Assembly (NCBI GenBank): GCA_965200045.1 | Contig: OZ241330.1 | Span: forward strand, 744,001-808,000 | Direction of reading: 5' to 3' | DNA from: Bin25 sp026709415 | Lineage (GTDB): Bacteria > Bacteroidota > Bacteroidia > Flavobacteriales > Flavobacteriaceae | DNA: 64,000 nucleotides | Part shown: in pieces, positions 29,601-39,080 of the stretch | Layout: every line of letters starts with the position of its first letter | How positions within the stretch are numbered: position 1 is the first letter of the stretch | Notes under the pieces: generated by a model | What the model saw: only the letters and a program-made list of their open reading frames with translations | Database searches by the model: none | What the model was told of the DNA's origin: nothing | Program-made: the position numbers and the translations under genes

Positions 29601-29984
29601 GACGAAAATATCAAGCCAACCATCAGCGTTGATATCCACCATGACCGTACCTGTATTCCAATAGCCTGCGGCTTCTACCCCTGCTTGAGCTGCCACTTCT
29701 TTAAATTTCAAGTTTCCTTGATTCATATACAGTCTCGATGCTACCATATTTCCAGTAAAGTAAATATCTTCGAGGCCATCGTTATTCACATCGCCTACCG
29801 CAACCCCACCGCCATTGTATAGATAACCATAATTCAAGACGTTGAATGATTCATTTTCTTGCAGCAGATTTTGAAACTTGATACCAGTTTTTGAAGGACT
29901 CAGAAGACTAAATAATGTTGGTTCTTTGTTTGAACAACTCAAACAAATCAACACAATCGTTACTGTCCATAACCTCTGTTTCAT
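26688..29984 (-). CDS. CRTAC1/UnbV-type lipoprotein with FG-GAP (VCBS) repeats
   Basis: This 1098-residue lipoprotein has signal peptide and lipobox ending at Cys17 (ICLSC). It carries many FG-GAP/VCBS repeats with calcium-binding loops of the D-x-[DN]-x-D-G type (VGDVNNDGLEDI, VDINADGWLDI, FNEDGWPDI and others), predicting two beta-propellers. An ASPIC/UnbV domain lies between them (about 540-620, GIGAHVTVYSG and VRGFQSSVSRKLHFGLG). These proteins occur on the surface of marine Bacteroidota and are often linked to polysaccharide use or adhesion; their exact role is unknown. It overlaps the upstream PhyH gene by four bases (ATGA), so the two are translationally coupled. Confidence 0.9.
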   Translation of the reverse strand: MKQRLWTVTIVLICLSCSNKEPTLFSLLSPSKTGIKFQNLLQENESFNVLNYGYLYNGGGVAVGDVNNDGLEDIYFTGNMVASRLYMNQGNLKFKEVAAQAGVEAAGYWNTGTVMVDINADGWLDIFVCRSAAKTAPYRQNLLFINNQDGTFTEMAKDLGLLDTGYTTNALFFDMDRDNDLDLYLLNHSVQEYAGFDRLTGELKNKVDPNYGDKLYENIGGFFFDITSMSGIKTNVLGFGLGVVSADFNEDGWPDIYVSNDYNEEDYLYINNQDRTFTENLRDYMDYTPLFSMGSDVADINNDGSMDIVALDMLPESQERQKMVLGPDNYEKHSQLTKTGFHHQYMRNMLQVNQSGQFFSEVGQFSGISNTDWSWAALVSDFDNDGWNDLFVTNGYKRDYTNMDFISYAVQQRLNQQQNNSDIEVMNLINEIPSSLQENYIYRQVQPLQFEKMNRSWGFDHQTLSNGAVYSDLDNDGDLDLVVNNIEKPASIYRNNSEKLSTNHSLSIQLLDTTSLNREGIGAHVTVYSGEKSFHRLNQPVRGFQSSVSRKLHFGLGQNEVIDSITIQWPDGQFQNLMVQESVSKLTIEKAQNLKSSIPSESHPIIFSKSEDTGLESIIHQENEFVDFKRERLLPFYLSTKGPQIAIGDINQDQQTDIYLVGAKGTSGQLLVQNSDGKFQQSDNSIFEQVVEKEQTAALFFDADGDGDADLYTVSGGNENQGELLQDRMYINQNGQLVDASNDLPPKNLSGSCVISSDIDHDGDLDLFVGTFGIPGQYPLSHQSQLLINDGNGLFELENHRVPQQNQLGKVSDAVFYDVDQNGFDDLIVVGHWMKPQILLNTDGVFSWMEAPFLENLEGLWNSIEKADVNNDGQMDFLLGNLGLNSQLKSPVKLFYKDFDNNGALDPILCVYENERWVPFISKDDIQSQIASLKSKYVSYASYADQSMNDIFSESELSDAQELDINELSSGILLSNKGSGYSFVPYPKEAQLSPIYAQLPIDFNEDEHTDLITGGNLFGTRVKLGRFASSKGELFEGDGTGQFKPVGYSKSGLFNRGEIRDMKLIRIRNQWYLIVARNNTNLNVFSLDSPISDGALLF

Positions 29985-30721
29985 GATGGATCTCTTCGGT
30001 TTTTTCGTTTCCTAGAGTGATCAAAGCCTTGAGAACGTTCCAGTGCCACCATGGATTTCGGACGATAATTCAAAATAAAAGCTCTTCGAGAATTTGTGGT
30101 GGTATTGCCCCGGCTATAATGAATGGTTCCTCCTTGGTGCATCACGCAATCACCCGGTTTCAGAGGAGTGGCTTGGGCTTCATTTTCTGATGCTTGGCAA
30201 TGCCATGGACCATTTTTGACCTTTTGAATGTGTTTTCTAAGTGGCTTTAAATGAGATTTTGGAACATACCACAGGCATCCATTATCTCTAGTGGCATGGT
30301 CTAATGCGACCCAAATACTAATGGCTCTTTTATCGGGCATTTCAATCCAGTAGGCCTCATCTTGATGCCAAGGGGTCGTCGCATTGGTTTTGGGTCGTTT
30401 GTTAATCAGCATATCAAAGTCAAAAGCCATATCATTACCCAAAAGCGTTTTAGCCAATACCAAAGTCTTATGATATAAAACGCGGCTTTTTAATCGAGTG
30501 TCAATAGTAGACGGCAACATGATTTGTGTGATCCGTTCTCTTCCAATATCACCGTTAGGACTTCCAGATAAGTCGGATCTGAGAGAGTTATTTTTAGTGG
30601 TTTTATCTAGAATCGAGTCGTAGACTGCCAAATAGTCTTGCACTTCCTCTTGATTCAATAGATTCGGAAGGACTAAATAACCTTGGGTCTTAAAAAAATC
30701 TATTTGGTTTTCTCCTAACAC
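29981..30721 (-). CDS. Phytanoyl-CoA dioxygenase (PhyH) family protein
   Basis: This 246-residue Fe(II)/2-oxoglutarate-dependent oxygenase has a jelly-roll fold. The metal-binding His-x-Asp is in TPWHQDEAYW (about 117-126) and the distal His in HQGGTIHYSRGN, with the 2-oxoglutarate-binding Arg in RRAFILNY. It hydroxylates an unknown small substrate. The gene is first in a two-gene operon with the CRTAC1 lipoprotein. Such PhyH-CRTAC1/SusCD neighbourhoods are common in marine Bacteroidota, but the substrate is not known. Confidence 0.88.
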   Translation of the reverse strand: MLGENQIDFFKTQGYLVLPNLLNQEEVQDYLAVYDSILDKTTKNNSLRSDLSGSPNGDIGRERITQIMLPSTIDTRLKSRVLYHKTLVLAKTLLGNDMAFDFDMLINKRPKTNATTPWHQDEAYWIEMPDKRAISIWVALDHATRDNGCLWYVPKSHLKPLRKHIQKVKNGPWHCQASENEAQATPLKPGDCVMHQGGTIHYSRGNTTTNSRRAFILNYRPKSMVALERSQGFDHSRKRKNRRDPS

Positions 30722-31051
30722 AAAAATGCTTTACGTATTCAACGATGATTAAATCTCCCAAACATAATATTTTCCACTTTTTTAAAATAAAGTCAAGGAA
30801 GTCGTATCCAACAAATTAAAAATCAAACTAAAAATGAATCTATATTGTCTAATACATCCTTTTTACGTTATCGTAACCCCAATGCTAATCTAACTCATTC
30901 TACGCTGAAATACATGCTACTTGAAAGATAAAACACATTGTCTATTAGAGATAATCAGTCCGCTGTAGCCAATTATGCGATGCTCTCTCCGGTTGATTGA
31001 AATATTTTAAGATTTTTCACGTATATTTAATTTCGATTAAAAATTTGTTTT
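30722..31051. other. Intergenic region between PhyH and the SusC derivative
   Basis: AT-rich spacer holding the divergent promoters of the PhyH operon and the shortened SusC gene. No open frame, RNA or clear repeat was identified. Confidence 0.45.
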
Positions 31052-31927
31052 ATGAAGTGGAAATTTTGGAAAAGCGTTTTTTTCGTTTTTATCGTTATGG
31101 CGACCCCTTCCATTGGATTAGCACAAGCAAACACAGTGACAGGTACTGTAACAGATTATTCTGATGGCATCCCTTTACTTGGGGCTTCTGTTGTTGTTCT
31201 TGAAACCAATCTTGGTGTTGCAACGGATAGTGATGGGAATTTCACCGTTGAAGCTCAAGAGGGTCAAATTTTGCTCGTAAGTTGTTTCGGTTTTATCACT
31301 CAAGAGATTGTCGTGGGTGAAGCCTCATACTATGATGTGAATTTAATTTCAGATCAATGGGATGAAGTAGAGGCCACCTCATTAGAGGTTACGAGACAAA
31401 AACGAGAATTGACCTATGCGACCCAAAATGTCAACACACTACAAGGAAAAGTTACTAGGAGTTCTCAATCGTTGTACATTGTCGATGGCATTCCACTAGA
31501 TGGTCCGGTTTCGGATCTTTCACTAGAAAATATTGCATCAATCAGTATTCTTCGGGGATCCAATGCTATTGCTCTTTATGGTGCTCGAGCAAACAATGGA
31601 ATCATCATCATTACAACAAAGTCTGGTGAAGTGGGGAGAAATGCTGATGATAAAGGGATCCCAATTACTGAAACAATAGATTCTTGGGAATCAAAATTGG
31701 ATAGTGATTTAAAACATTTACCACCAAGTAGTGAAATCAGTAGCTCTCAACCATTGTACATTGTCGATGGCATTCCACTGGATGGTCCGGTTTCGGATCT
31801 TTCACCAGAAAATATTGCATCAATCAGTATTCTTCGAGGATCCAATGCTATTGCTCTTTATGGTGCTCGAGCAAACAATGGAATCATCATCATTACAACA
31901 AAGTCTGGTGAAATGAAAAAATCTTGA
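31052..31927 (+). CDS. Plug-only, internally rearranged SusC derivative
   Basis: This open frame of 291 codons is closely related to the first part of the SusC gene at 32766. It has a signal peptide (GLAQANT junction), a carboxypeptidase-like domain (about 30-105) and then plug segments, but no beta-barrel. Relative to the full copy it has lost two plug pieces. One loss runs exactly between two copies of gtcaacac present in the full gene, which suggests slippage. The terminal plug segment (LYIVDGIPLDGPVSDL to IIIITTKSGE) then appears twice (31460-31630 and 31742-31912). It cannot form a pore. It may be a decaying paralogue that happens to be open, or a secreted plug-like protein. It lies upstream of a decayed transposase and the full SusC. 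Confidence 0.75.
   Translation: MKWKFWKSVFFVFIVMATPSIGLAQANTVTGTVTDYSDGIPLLGASVVVLETNLGVATDSDGNFTVEAQEGQILLVSCFGFITQEIVVGEASYYDVNLISDQWDEVEATSLEVTRQKRELTYATQNVNTLQGKVTRSSQSLYIVDGIPLDGPVSDLSLENIASISILRGSNAIALYGARANNGIIIITTKSGEVGRNADDKGIPITETIDSWESKLDSDLKHLPPSSEISSSQPLYIVDGIPLDGPVSDLSPENIASISILRGSNAIALYGARANNGIIIITTKSGEMKKS
31460..31912 (+). repeat. 171-bp direct repeat inside the SusC derivative
   Basis: Bases 31460-31630 recur at 31742-31912 (offset 282 bases, exactly 94 codons) with about six mismatches. The 111-base segment between the copies matches a region just after the same plug segment in the full SusC (gggagaaatg to agtagtgaa). The unit therefore includes plug end plus linker, and arose by in-frame tandem duplication. 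Confidence 0.85.
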
Positions 31928-32149
31928 CTTCGACCTTTGGTTTGTAACGGATGGGTTATCAATAGGTGTTTTCCACTTTTCACTAAATCAAGCTATTCTT
32001 GTCTTTTTCATATCGTGTATTGGCTGTGTTTTTGACAGATATAATTGAAGCACTTGTTTGATGAATTCTTGTTACTCGTATCGTCTTGTCGGCCGTAAAA
32101 GTTATCTCTGACTCTTGTTGTGTCGAATCATTGATGCCTGACCATTTCT

Positions 32150-32560
32150 CAAAGTGATCATGATGGGATTATCGGAATAGGGTTCTTTTGATTTCTAATG
32201 GGTTTAATGCCGCATAATCCACATCGATGCAAAAGTCATTTAACCAATCACCCAATGAGCTTTGATTCCTTAAGGTTTCCAATGAAACATGGGACGAGAC
32301 TTCAATTCTGATTTCATCACTCGAAAACCGTGTTCCATCCGCCACAAATCCCCATCATACATAGATGATGTGCAAAGCCTTTTCCTTTTTAAGCGATGTA
32401 CTTCATCAATGAAATCCATCATTGGACTTGTCTTTATCCATAGTTTTTAGATCGACGTGGGCTTTGCTTCTTTCAAGGCCACTCCATTTGGCCACCCCAT
32501 CACTTAGTTTGTATGTGCCATTCTGATACGATCTTTGGCCTTTTGAACCAAGCGTTTCGG
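32150..32560 (-). pseudogene. Decayed IS4/IS1634-like transposase remnant
   Basis: Minus-strand codons in at least three frames recover transposase-like pieces: NPKRLVQKAKDRIRMAH near 32545 and, best, WRMEHGFRVMKSELKSRP at about 32280-32345. The latter fits the E-(6)-K part of the IS4-type C-terminal DDE signature. Downstream traces (IKAHW) follow the usual order. Stops and frameshifts are frequent and no terminal repeats were found. It occupies most of the 660-base gap between the two SusC-like genes, so insertion here may have accompanied the rearrangement of the first copy. Confidence 0.55.
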
Positions 32561-32765
32561 ATTATGAGGGCTGATTAAAACGGTCAAAATGAGTCCTGAT
32601 GAATTCCTCAATCAATCGTTTGACTCGGGTTATTCATGTTGCGCTACACAGTTGAGCTTGTCAACGATTGGCTACAGACAATTACCTAGTCTCTCTCTCC
32701 CGTTATTAAATTATTTTAGGAAATATTTTTTGTTTAACTTAGAGGCCTACTTTAAAATTCATTTT

Positions 32766-35700
32766 ATGAAACAAAAGCTTTGGAAAAGCGTTTTATTCGC
32801 TTCCATTATTATCGCTACCCCCCCCTTGGGTTGGCACAGGGAAACACTGTTACAGGGACTGTAACAGATTCTGACGGTATACCATTACCTGGCGCTTCAG
32901 TTGTTGTGCTAGAAACCAATATTGGTGTTGCAACGGATATCGATGGAAACTTCTCCGTTGAAGCCTTGGTAGGTCAAACACTATCTATTAGTTATATCGG
33001 CTTTACCACCCAAGAGGTTGTTGTGGGGCAAGCCTCAAACTACGATGTGGCCCTAACTTCCGATAATGCCTTGGATGAGGTGGTGGTCACCTCATTGGGT
33101 ATCACGAGACAAAAAAGGGAATTAACCTACGCGACTCAAAATGTCAACACCGATGGAATTGATGAAAGCAGACCTAATGCCAACCTTGTCAACACATTAC
33201 AAGGAAAAGTGGCTGGTCTTTCAATTCAGACATCTTCTCAAGGGGTCTCTGGGGCCTCAAAAGTCATCCTTCGAGGTAATCGATCGATCGCTGGAAGTTC
33301 TCAGCCATTGTATGTTGTCGATGGCGTTCCACTGGGTGGCCCGATTTCGGATCTTTCACCAGATGACATTGCATCAATCAGTGTTCTTCGAGGATCCAAT
33401 GCCGCAGCCCTTTATGGTGCTCGTGCAAACAATGGAGCCATCATCATCACGACAAAATCTGGCGAGGTGGGAAGTTTGAAAGTCAGCTTCAATTCTACGG
33501 TGACTTTTGAAACGCCAAATATTCTATTTGATTATCAAAACGAATATGGTCAAGGAAATGGGGGAAGAAATGTTGATGATTCAGGGAACCCCATTCTTCA
33601 AACGACAGATTCTTGGGGAGCAAAATTAGGTGGTACTTTAGAACACTGGTCCCCGAGTAGTGAATTCTCTGGCCCCATTCCCTATGTAGCTAATCCAAAT
33701 AATGTTACTGACTTTTTTGATACGGGCGTTTCGATTGCCAATAACATCAGTCTGACAACGGGTAGTGAAAAGCAACAAACCTATTTTTCCTATACCAATG
33801 ACCTTCGAACGGGTATCGTCCCTAATAATGAATTGGAGCGCCATAGTGTCACTCTCAAGATAGACAACAATCTATTGGATGGAAAGGTGCAATTATCTTC
33901 TCGAATCAATTACATTAATTCGACGATTAATAATCAATTACCACAGTGGGAAAATTTTGCCAATCCATTGAGGCATGCCTATAGACTGCCACGAAGTATA
34001 CGGACTCAAGATGTCGAAGTATTTGAATACATCGATGCTGAAGGAAACACCCGTCAAAATTTTTGGAAACCCTTAGACAATGGGGGTGCAAATCCATACT
34101 GGGCCGCGAATCGAAACAATAATGAAATTGTTGGTGAGCGAGTTGTCGGATATACTTCGTTGACCTATAACATAACGCCAAGGCTAAAAGTGATGGCTCG
34201 GTCATCTATTGATAATTCAACAGCGAGTCGTGAAAACTTTTTCCATAACGACTCATACATCATTGCTCAAAATGGAAACTATCAAACAGCCAATAGCCGA
34301 GCTCTTGAGTGGAATAATGACTTTTTGATTACCTATAATAGAGATATAGCGGATAATATTTCTCTAAATTTCAATATTGGAGGGAATAATCGAGTCGCAA
34401 AATCTAAAGGCGTCAACACTAATAATGGTGGATTGGTAGCTCCCAATATTTTTTCACTGGCCAATGCTCGCCAACTATCTGCTAGTCAATTCATTAATGA
34501 AAGGGAGGTGAATTCACTATACACCTTTGGAAACCTTGGATTTGCCAATGCAGCGTTTCTTGATTGGTCTTATCGTTCAGATTGGAGTTCGACATTGCCG
34601 ATTGATAGTAATCGATACGATTATTATTCAGTTGGAGCGAGTGCGGTAATTTCCGATTTAGTTGAACTTCCATCATCCATAGGATTTTTTAAACTTAGAG
34701 CCTCTTATGCCGAAGTGGGTAACGATACGGCTCCCTACAGTTTGGAAAGAGCGGCTTTTTTAAGAACAGGGGGACTTTTGCAATTAGGGACAACGCTTCC
34801 AAATCCAGGTTTAAGACCTGAAAAAACACGTTCATTTGAAGTCGGTTTTGATACTAGTTTTTTCAATGATTTTATAGGGATTGATTTTACCTACTACTCA
34901 TCAAATTCGATCGACCAATTGTTTAGTCAGGATGTTCCGGAAGCATCAGGTTTAGCTACAAAATTCCTTAACGGAGGTGATATAAAAAACAGTGGAATTG
35001 AAGCGGTGGTTAATTTGGCCTTTATTACTCAATCGGATTTTAGTTGGGAAACCACATTCAATTTTGCTGCCAACACTAGTGAAGTTGTCGAGTTGGCAGA
35101 AGGAATAGAAGTACTATCATATGGTGCTGACTTTATGAGACGTTATCAATTGGATGTCGGAGAACCATGGGGGTCTATTTACTCCAGAGGATTTGAACGA
35201 GATGCTCAAAATCGAGTCGTCATGAATGATAATGGAACCCCAAAAATCACATCTGGCCAAACGGTCAATATTGGTAATTTCAACCCAGATTGGCTGGGAG
35301 GTGTCATGAACTCGATTACTTATAAAAATTTCAACCTTCGATTTTTGATTGACATCAGACAGGGCGGTTCTGTGGTCTCATTCACTAGAGCCATTTTATC
35401 TTCTGACGGCGCATTAGCTGAAACAGCTATCGGAAGGGAAAGTGGAATTGTTTTTGGTACAGACGTATACAAAGATGAAACCCCTGCTTCGACCCCTGCT
35501 TCAGTTGACCCAGAAACTTTTTGGACATCGATTGGAGGAAGAAATTCACCAGTTGGCGAAGCTTTTGTTGAAGATGCTTCCAATATTCGATTGAGAGAAC
35601 TATCGTTGAGCTACTCGCTACCAAATGCCGCGTTGGGTTCTCTACCATTTCCCATTCCATTGAAAGAAGCTAAGATATCTTTGGTTGGAAGAAATTTATT

Positions 35701-35830
35701 TTTCTTATCCAATAACGCCAGTGTTGATCCCGAAGCCACACATGGTGTGGGGACAGCAAATGATGGTTATGAAGGATTTACTCTTCCATCAACTAGAAGT
35801 ATTGGACTAAACGTTAAAGTAACATTCTAA
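32766..35830 (+). CDS. SusC/RagA-type TonB-dependent receptor, one-base shift at the signal peptide
   Basis: The full protein (1021 residues after correction) has a signal peptide, a carboxypeptidase-like domain (about 25-105, NTVTGTVTDSDGIPLPGASVVV), a plug with the SusC signatures NTLQGKVAGLSI and VILRGNRSI, and a barrel ending in SIGLNVKVTF. It pairs with the SusD lipoprotein nine bases downstream to import glycans or peptides. As read, the ATG at 32766 encodes MKQKLWKSVLF and the signal peptide up to a C8 run (32818-32825). It then shifts out of frame; a C9 run would restore it, and the paralogue at 31052 confirms the expected junction (GLAQ). The uninterrupted frame from 32780 lacks a proper export signal. 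This could be a phase-variable tract, a mutation or a sequencing error. Confidence 0.88.
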
Positions 35831-35838
35831 ATAATACT

Positions 35839-37419
35839 ATGAAAATGAAAATAAAACACACAATATATTTTTCGCTATTTGCGGTCATTTGTTTGACTTC
35901 ACCTGGATGTGATGAAGATTTTGCAGAAATCAATACCAATCCATATTCATTGAGTACGGATAAAATACCAGAGAATCCAGGATTACAAGAACTAGCATTA
36001 GCTCAAGCCCAGTATGTTTCAATGAACGGTCTTCACTGGCGGTTTCAGATCTCTCAGAATTTATTTTCTGATCTATGGGCAGGTTATTATGCCACTACCG
36101 CTACTGGATTTGATTCCGATCGATTTACCCAGGTCGGTCGATGGGCAAGATTGGCATGGGGGTCCTTTTATAGCCAGGCCGCTCCTCAAATAAAATTAGT
36201 AGAAGATGCCGCTAGAGATGGAGAGTTGGCCGTTGGAGAAGCCATTGCTAAAATTGTGCGTGTCAATGCATATCATCGAATCACGGATTATTGGGGCCCC
36301 GTCCCTTATACAGAATTCGGAAATCAAGAGTTATCGGTGGCCTATGATTCTCAACAATCCATGTATCAAGACTTTTTCACCACTCTCGATGAAGCCTCTT
36401 CGGCATTGGCTAGTGGAGGAAAAGCTTATTCTGGTTCTGACCGTATTTATGGAGGGGATGGAGCCAAATGGCGTAAGCTTGCTGAAAGCCTTCGTTTGCG
36501 ATTGGCGCTGCGTGTTCGATATGCTGATCCAGGTCTCTCAAAAACGGAAGCCGAAAAAGCGTTTAGTTCGGGTCAGTTGATTACCAATTCAGCCGATAAT
36601 GCGTTTGTTGCTGTTGATAGCGACAACAGAAATCCATTAGAAACCATTACGGATTGGGGAGAGTTTAGAATGAGTGCCACCATGGAAAGTATTCTCAAAG
36701 GGTATGATGATCCTCGAATAGAAGTTTATTTTGATCCTGCCAAAGATGGCGACTCCGATGGCGACGGTAATCCTTATGAAGGTCTTCAAAATGGACAAAC
36801 CAAAGTGACTTTGGGACTGGGTCAAAATCCCAATCATTCCGATATCAATGAAAAGTACCGTGATGTTGCCAAAGGAGGGGAGAATCCACCAATACCTGTT
36901 TTCCAGGCTTCAGAAACCCACTTTTTACTGGCTGAAGCCGCCTTGGCGGGGTATAGCGTTGGAGGCACAGCGGAGAGTTATTACAATTCTGGCATTGAGA
37001 CAGCGATGAAAGAAACTACGGGAGCCACTGATGCACAAATTCAAGCTTATACTAATAGTTCAGCTATTCCTGTCAGTTTTGATGGAGGAACGACCCCAGC
37101 GGTAACGGATATTCCCATCAAATTTGATTCTAGCGGAAGTGTAGAAAGACAATTAGAGCAAATCATCACTCAAAAATGGATTGCTTTATTCCCCAACGGT
37201 TGGGAAGCTTGGGCGGAAGCCCGTAGAACGGGTTATCCCAAACAATACCCTAGAGTAGTTTCTGATAATCCAGATGTTCCTGCTAATGAGATTCCAGCAA
37301 GAATGATCTATGTCTCTTCAGAATATTCTACCAATGCTGAAGCCACGAATGCGGCTGTATCATCTGAACTAGGTGGTCAGGATAAAAACAATACCAAACT
37401 TTGGTGGGATAAAAAATAA
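35839..37419 (+). CDS. SusD/RagB-family nutrient-binding lipoprotein
   Basis: This 526-residue lipoprotein has signal peptide and lipobox SPGC with Cys24 followed by acidic residues (DEDF), as expected for surface export in Bacteroidota. The body has the helical TPR-like core of the SusD-like_2 group (segments IAKIVRVNAYHRITDYWGPV and KWRKLAESLRLRLALRVR) and a C-terminal WIALFPNGWEAWAEARRTGYP motif. It caps the SusC channel and binds the substrate at the cell surface. It starts nine bases after susC and is followed by a terminator at 37441, so susCD form a two-gene operon. No glycosidase is adjacent. Confidence 0.92.
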   Translation: MKMKIKHTIYFSLFAVICLTSPGCDEDFAEINTNPYSLSTDKIPENPGLQELALAQAQYVSMNGLHWRFQISQNLFSDLWAGYYATTATGFDSDRFTQVGRWARLAWGSFYSQAAPQIKLVEDAARDGELAVGEAIAKIVRVNAYHRITDYWGPVPYTEFGNQELSVAYDSQQSMYQDFFTTLDEASSALASGGKAYSGSDRIYGGDGAKWRKLAESLRLRLALRVRYADPGLSKTEAEKAFSSGQLITNSADNAFVAVDSDNRNPLETITDWGEFRMSATMESILKGYDDPRIEVYFDPAKDGDSDGDGNPYEGLQNGQTKVTLGLGQNPNHSDINEKYRDVAKGGENPPIPVFQASETHFLLAEAALAGYSVGGTAESYYNSGIETAMKETTGATDAQIQAYTNSSAIPVSFDGGTTPAVTDIPIKFDSSGSVERQLEQIITQKWIALFPNGWEAWAEARRTGYPKQYPRVVSDNPDVPANEIPARMIYVSSEYSTNAEATNAAVSSELGGQDKNNTKLWWDKK

Positions 37420-37440
37420 AAATCACCGAAAGAATTTAAA

Positions 37441-37470
37441 AAAGCTGCCATGTTTTGGCAGCTTTTTTTG
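37441..37470 (+). terminator. Rho-independent terminator of the susCD operon
   Basis: A strong hairpin (aaagctgcca / tgttt / tggcagcttt) is followed by a run of T residues, 22 bases after the susD stop. The stem is perfectly paired over about nine bases. Confidence 0.9.
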
Positions 37471-37656
37471 TTTCACATGGCAAATACTTAACTTTGTGTT
37501 AAGGGCATTAACTTTAAAAAGTGAAGAAGGGAACGACAGTTGTTTAGAACAATTATGAAACGAATCATAAGGGAATTTTATAAAAAAAGGTCAAGAATAC
37601 GACCGAGGGTTTTTGTTTTTGGACCATAAAGGCAGCAAATAGAATTAAAAAAGAAA

Positions 37657-38790
37657 ATGAAAGATCGGGGAAAAGCAGAATATTTTCATGGCCGTGAAAA
37701 AGAGTTGTCTGCTTTTAAAGAACTTGTAGAAAAAGCGGAGAAAGAAAAATCAGGAACCATTTTTTTGGTTCAAGGAGCACCTGGGGTTGGTAAATCAGCA
37801 TTTTTAGAACATTGTAAAGGAATGATAAATCCAAAAAAATGGGATGTAGCCGAAGGAGATCCTGATATTTTTTGGAATGTGAAACAAATGCGAAGAGCTT
37901 TAAGATTGGGGGGTCAAATTCGTATCTTCAAAGCATTTGCTCAATTAGGCATTGAAAAATTAATCAAGTTTGGAGCCGAATTCAGATGGGCAGACAAAAC
38001 AATTATTGGAAGTGTGAATGCGAGAAAGAAAAAAGGATTGTTATTGGTTGTGGATGAAGTTCAAGATTTGGGTAGAAAAGCAGCCCCTCCAGACAAAGTT
38101 TCAGAGACGATGGTCAGAAATGTTCTAAACACCATGCATAATTGGAAAATCAACAAACCGTTTATTCTTTTGGTGGGTGGGTTAGGTATGTCTAAAAGTG
38201 TTTTTAAGGAATATGGTATTTCAAGATTTAATGATAATTGTGCTTTCAATCTTGAAAAATTAGATGAAAAATCGGAACGAAACATTCTGTGGGATTGGAT
38301 TGTTAAAAAAGAAGGGGTGAATAAAAACAACAGAAAAATCGGTCATTGGATTAATGAAATCACAAATCATACCCTTGGATGGCCCCAACATGTTACGAGT
38401 TACGCTAATGTTTTATCAAGGTATTTGAAAGAACATAAGGGCGATTTAAGTGAAAAAGGACTGAAACACGTTTTGACATTAGGAAAAGCAAAACGAACTA
38501 ACTATTACCATGGTCGGATAGAGGAATTAGAGGGTGAAGAAAGAGAATTAATTGCACAATTACTGAAAGAACAAAAATCAAGGTTTTCAAAGAATGACAT
38601 TGTCTTCTTTTTCCAAAACAAATTAGATTCTAATGAATCAAAAAACCTTTTTGATAGAGCACTGGGAAAAGGGGTGTTTCACCAAAATCAAGATGGCTTT
38701 TTTAACGTTCCAGTTCCATCAATGAAAAATTGGTTGTTAAGTGAATATGGTAGTGTGGGCAATGGAAATCTACATGGAGGATCTAGGTAA
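37657..38790 (+). CDS. AAA/ORC-like ATPase, paralogue 1 of a dispersed family
   Basis: This is a 377-residue ATPase. The N-terminus has the family signature RGKAEYFHGR, then Walker A GAPGVGKS (40-47) and Walker B LLLVVDEVQDLG (about 130-141). A sensor-like segment LLVGGLGMSKSVFKEYGISRF follows, then a helical lid. A C-terminal winged-helix-like region (about 285-370) ends in VPVPSMKNWLLSEYG. The layout resembles AAA_16/Cdc6-like P-loop ATPases. Three other complete copies lie at 39081, 40681 and 52522, with a fragment at 60449. It is closest to the 40681 copy (both 377 residues, DE[VI]QDLG). Its function is unknown, and no partner gene is obvious here. Confidence 0.8.
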   Translation: MKDRGKAEYFHGREKELSAFKELVEKAEKEKSGTIFLVQGAPGVGKSAFLEHCKGMINPKKWDVAEGDPDIFWNVKQMRRALRLGGQIRIFKAFAQLGIEKLIKFGAEFRWADKTIIGSVNARKKKGLLLVVDEVQDLGRKAAPPDKVSETMVRNVLNTMHNWKINKPFILLVGGLGMSKSVFKEYGISRFNDNCAFNLEKLDEKSERNILWDWIVKKEGVNKNNRKIGHWINEITNHTLGWPQHVTSYANVLSRYLKEHKGDLSEKGLKHVLTLGKAKRTNYYHGRIEELEGEERELIAQLLKEQKSRFSKNDIVFFFQNKLDSNESKNLFDRALGKGVFHQNQDGFFNVPVPSMKNWLLSEYGSVGNGNLHGGSR

Positions 38791-39080
38791 AAATTGATTA
38801 GAGATAAAAAAAAGCGACATGAAGAAATGGATCAGGTGATTAAAAAAAGGGGAAACGATGGACATGGTAACGAAAGAAGTGTCTTTTATCTTTGAAATGG
38901 ATTACGAGAGAGGAGTCGCCTCGTCTTTTTGAAAGAATAGTTTCAAACGAGATGATGCAAGAAAAGAATGATGGTTTACACACAGTCCCAAATACTTTCC
39001 ATGCAAATGGGATGATAGAAAATATGGAGTAAAAAAATCTAATAGCTGAAATAACAATCCTATTCCTCGTTAGTTTTACT

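Noticed and set aside
31928..32149. CRISPR-like or tRNA-like signal in the SusC gap
   Set aside because: No repeated spacing and no tRNA T-loop sequence could be found here or elsewhere in the window.
33141..33479. 112-codon frame inside susC
   Set aside because: Alternative-frame shadow of the SusC plug; the real frame carries the conserved SusC motifs.
38791..39080. Possible small gene between ATPase paralogues 1 and 2
   Set aside because: Short coding-like stretches exist in two frames (for example ITREESPRLFERIVSNEMMQ), but no start, no ribosome-binding site and no convincing match to the small-protein family at 52193.
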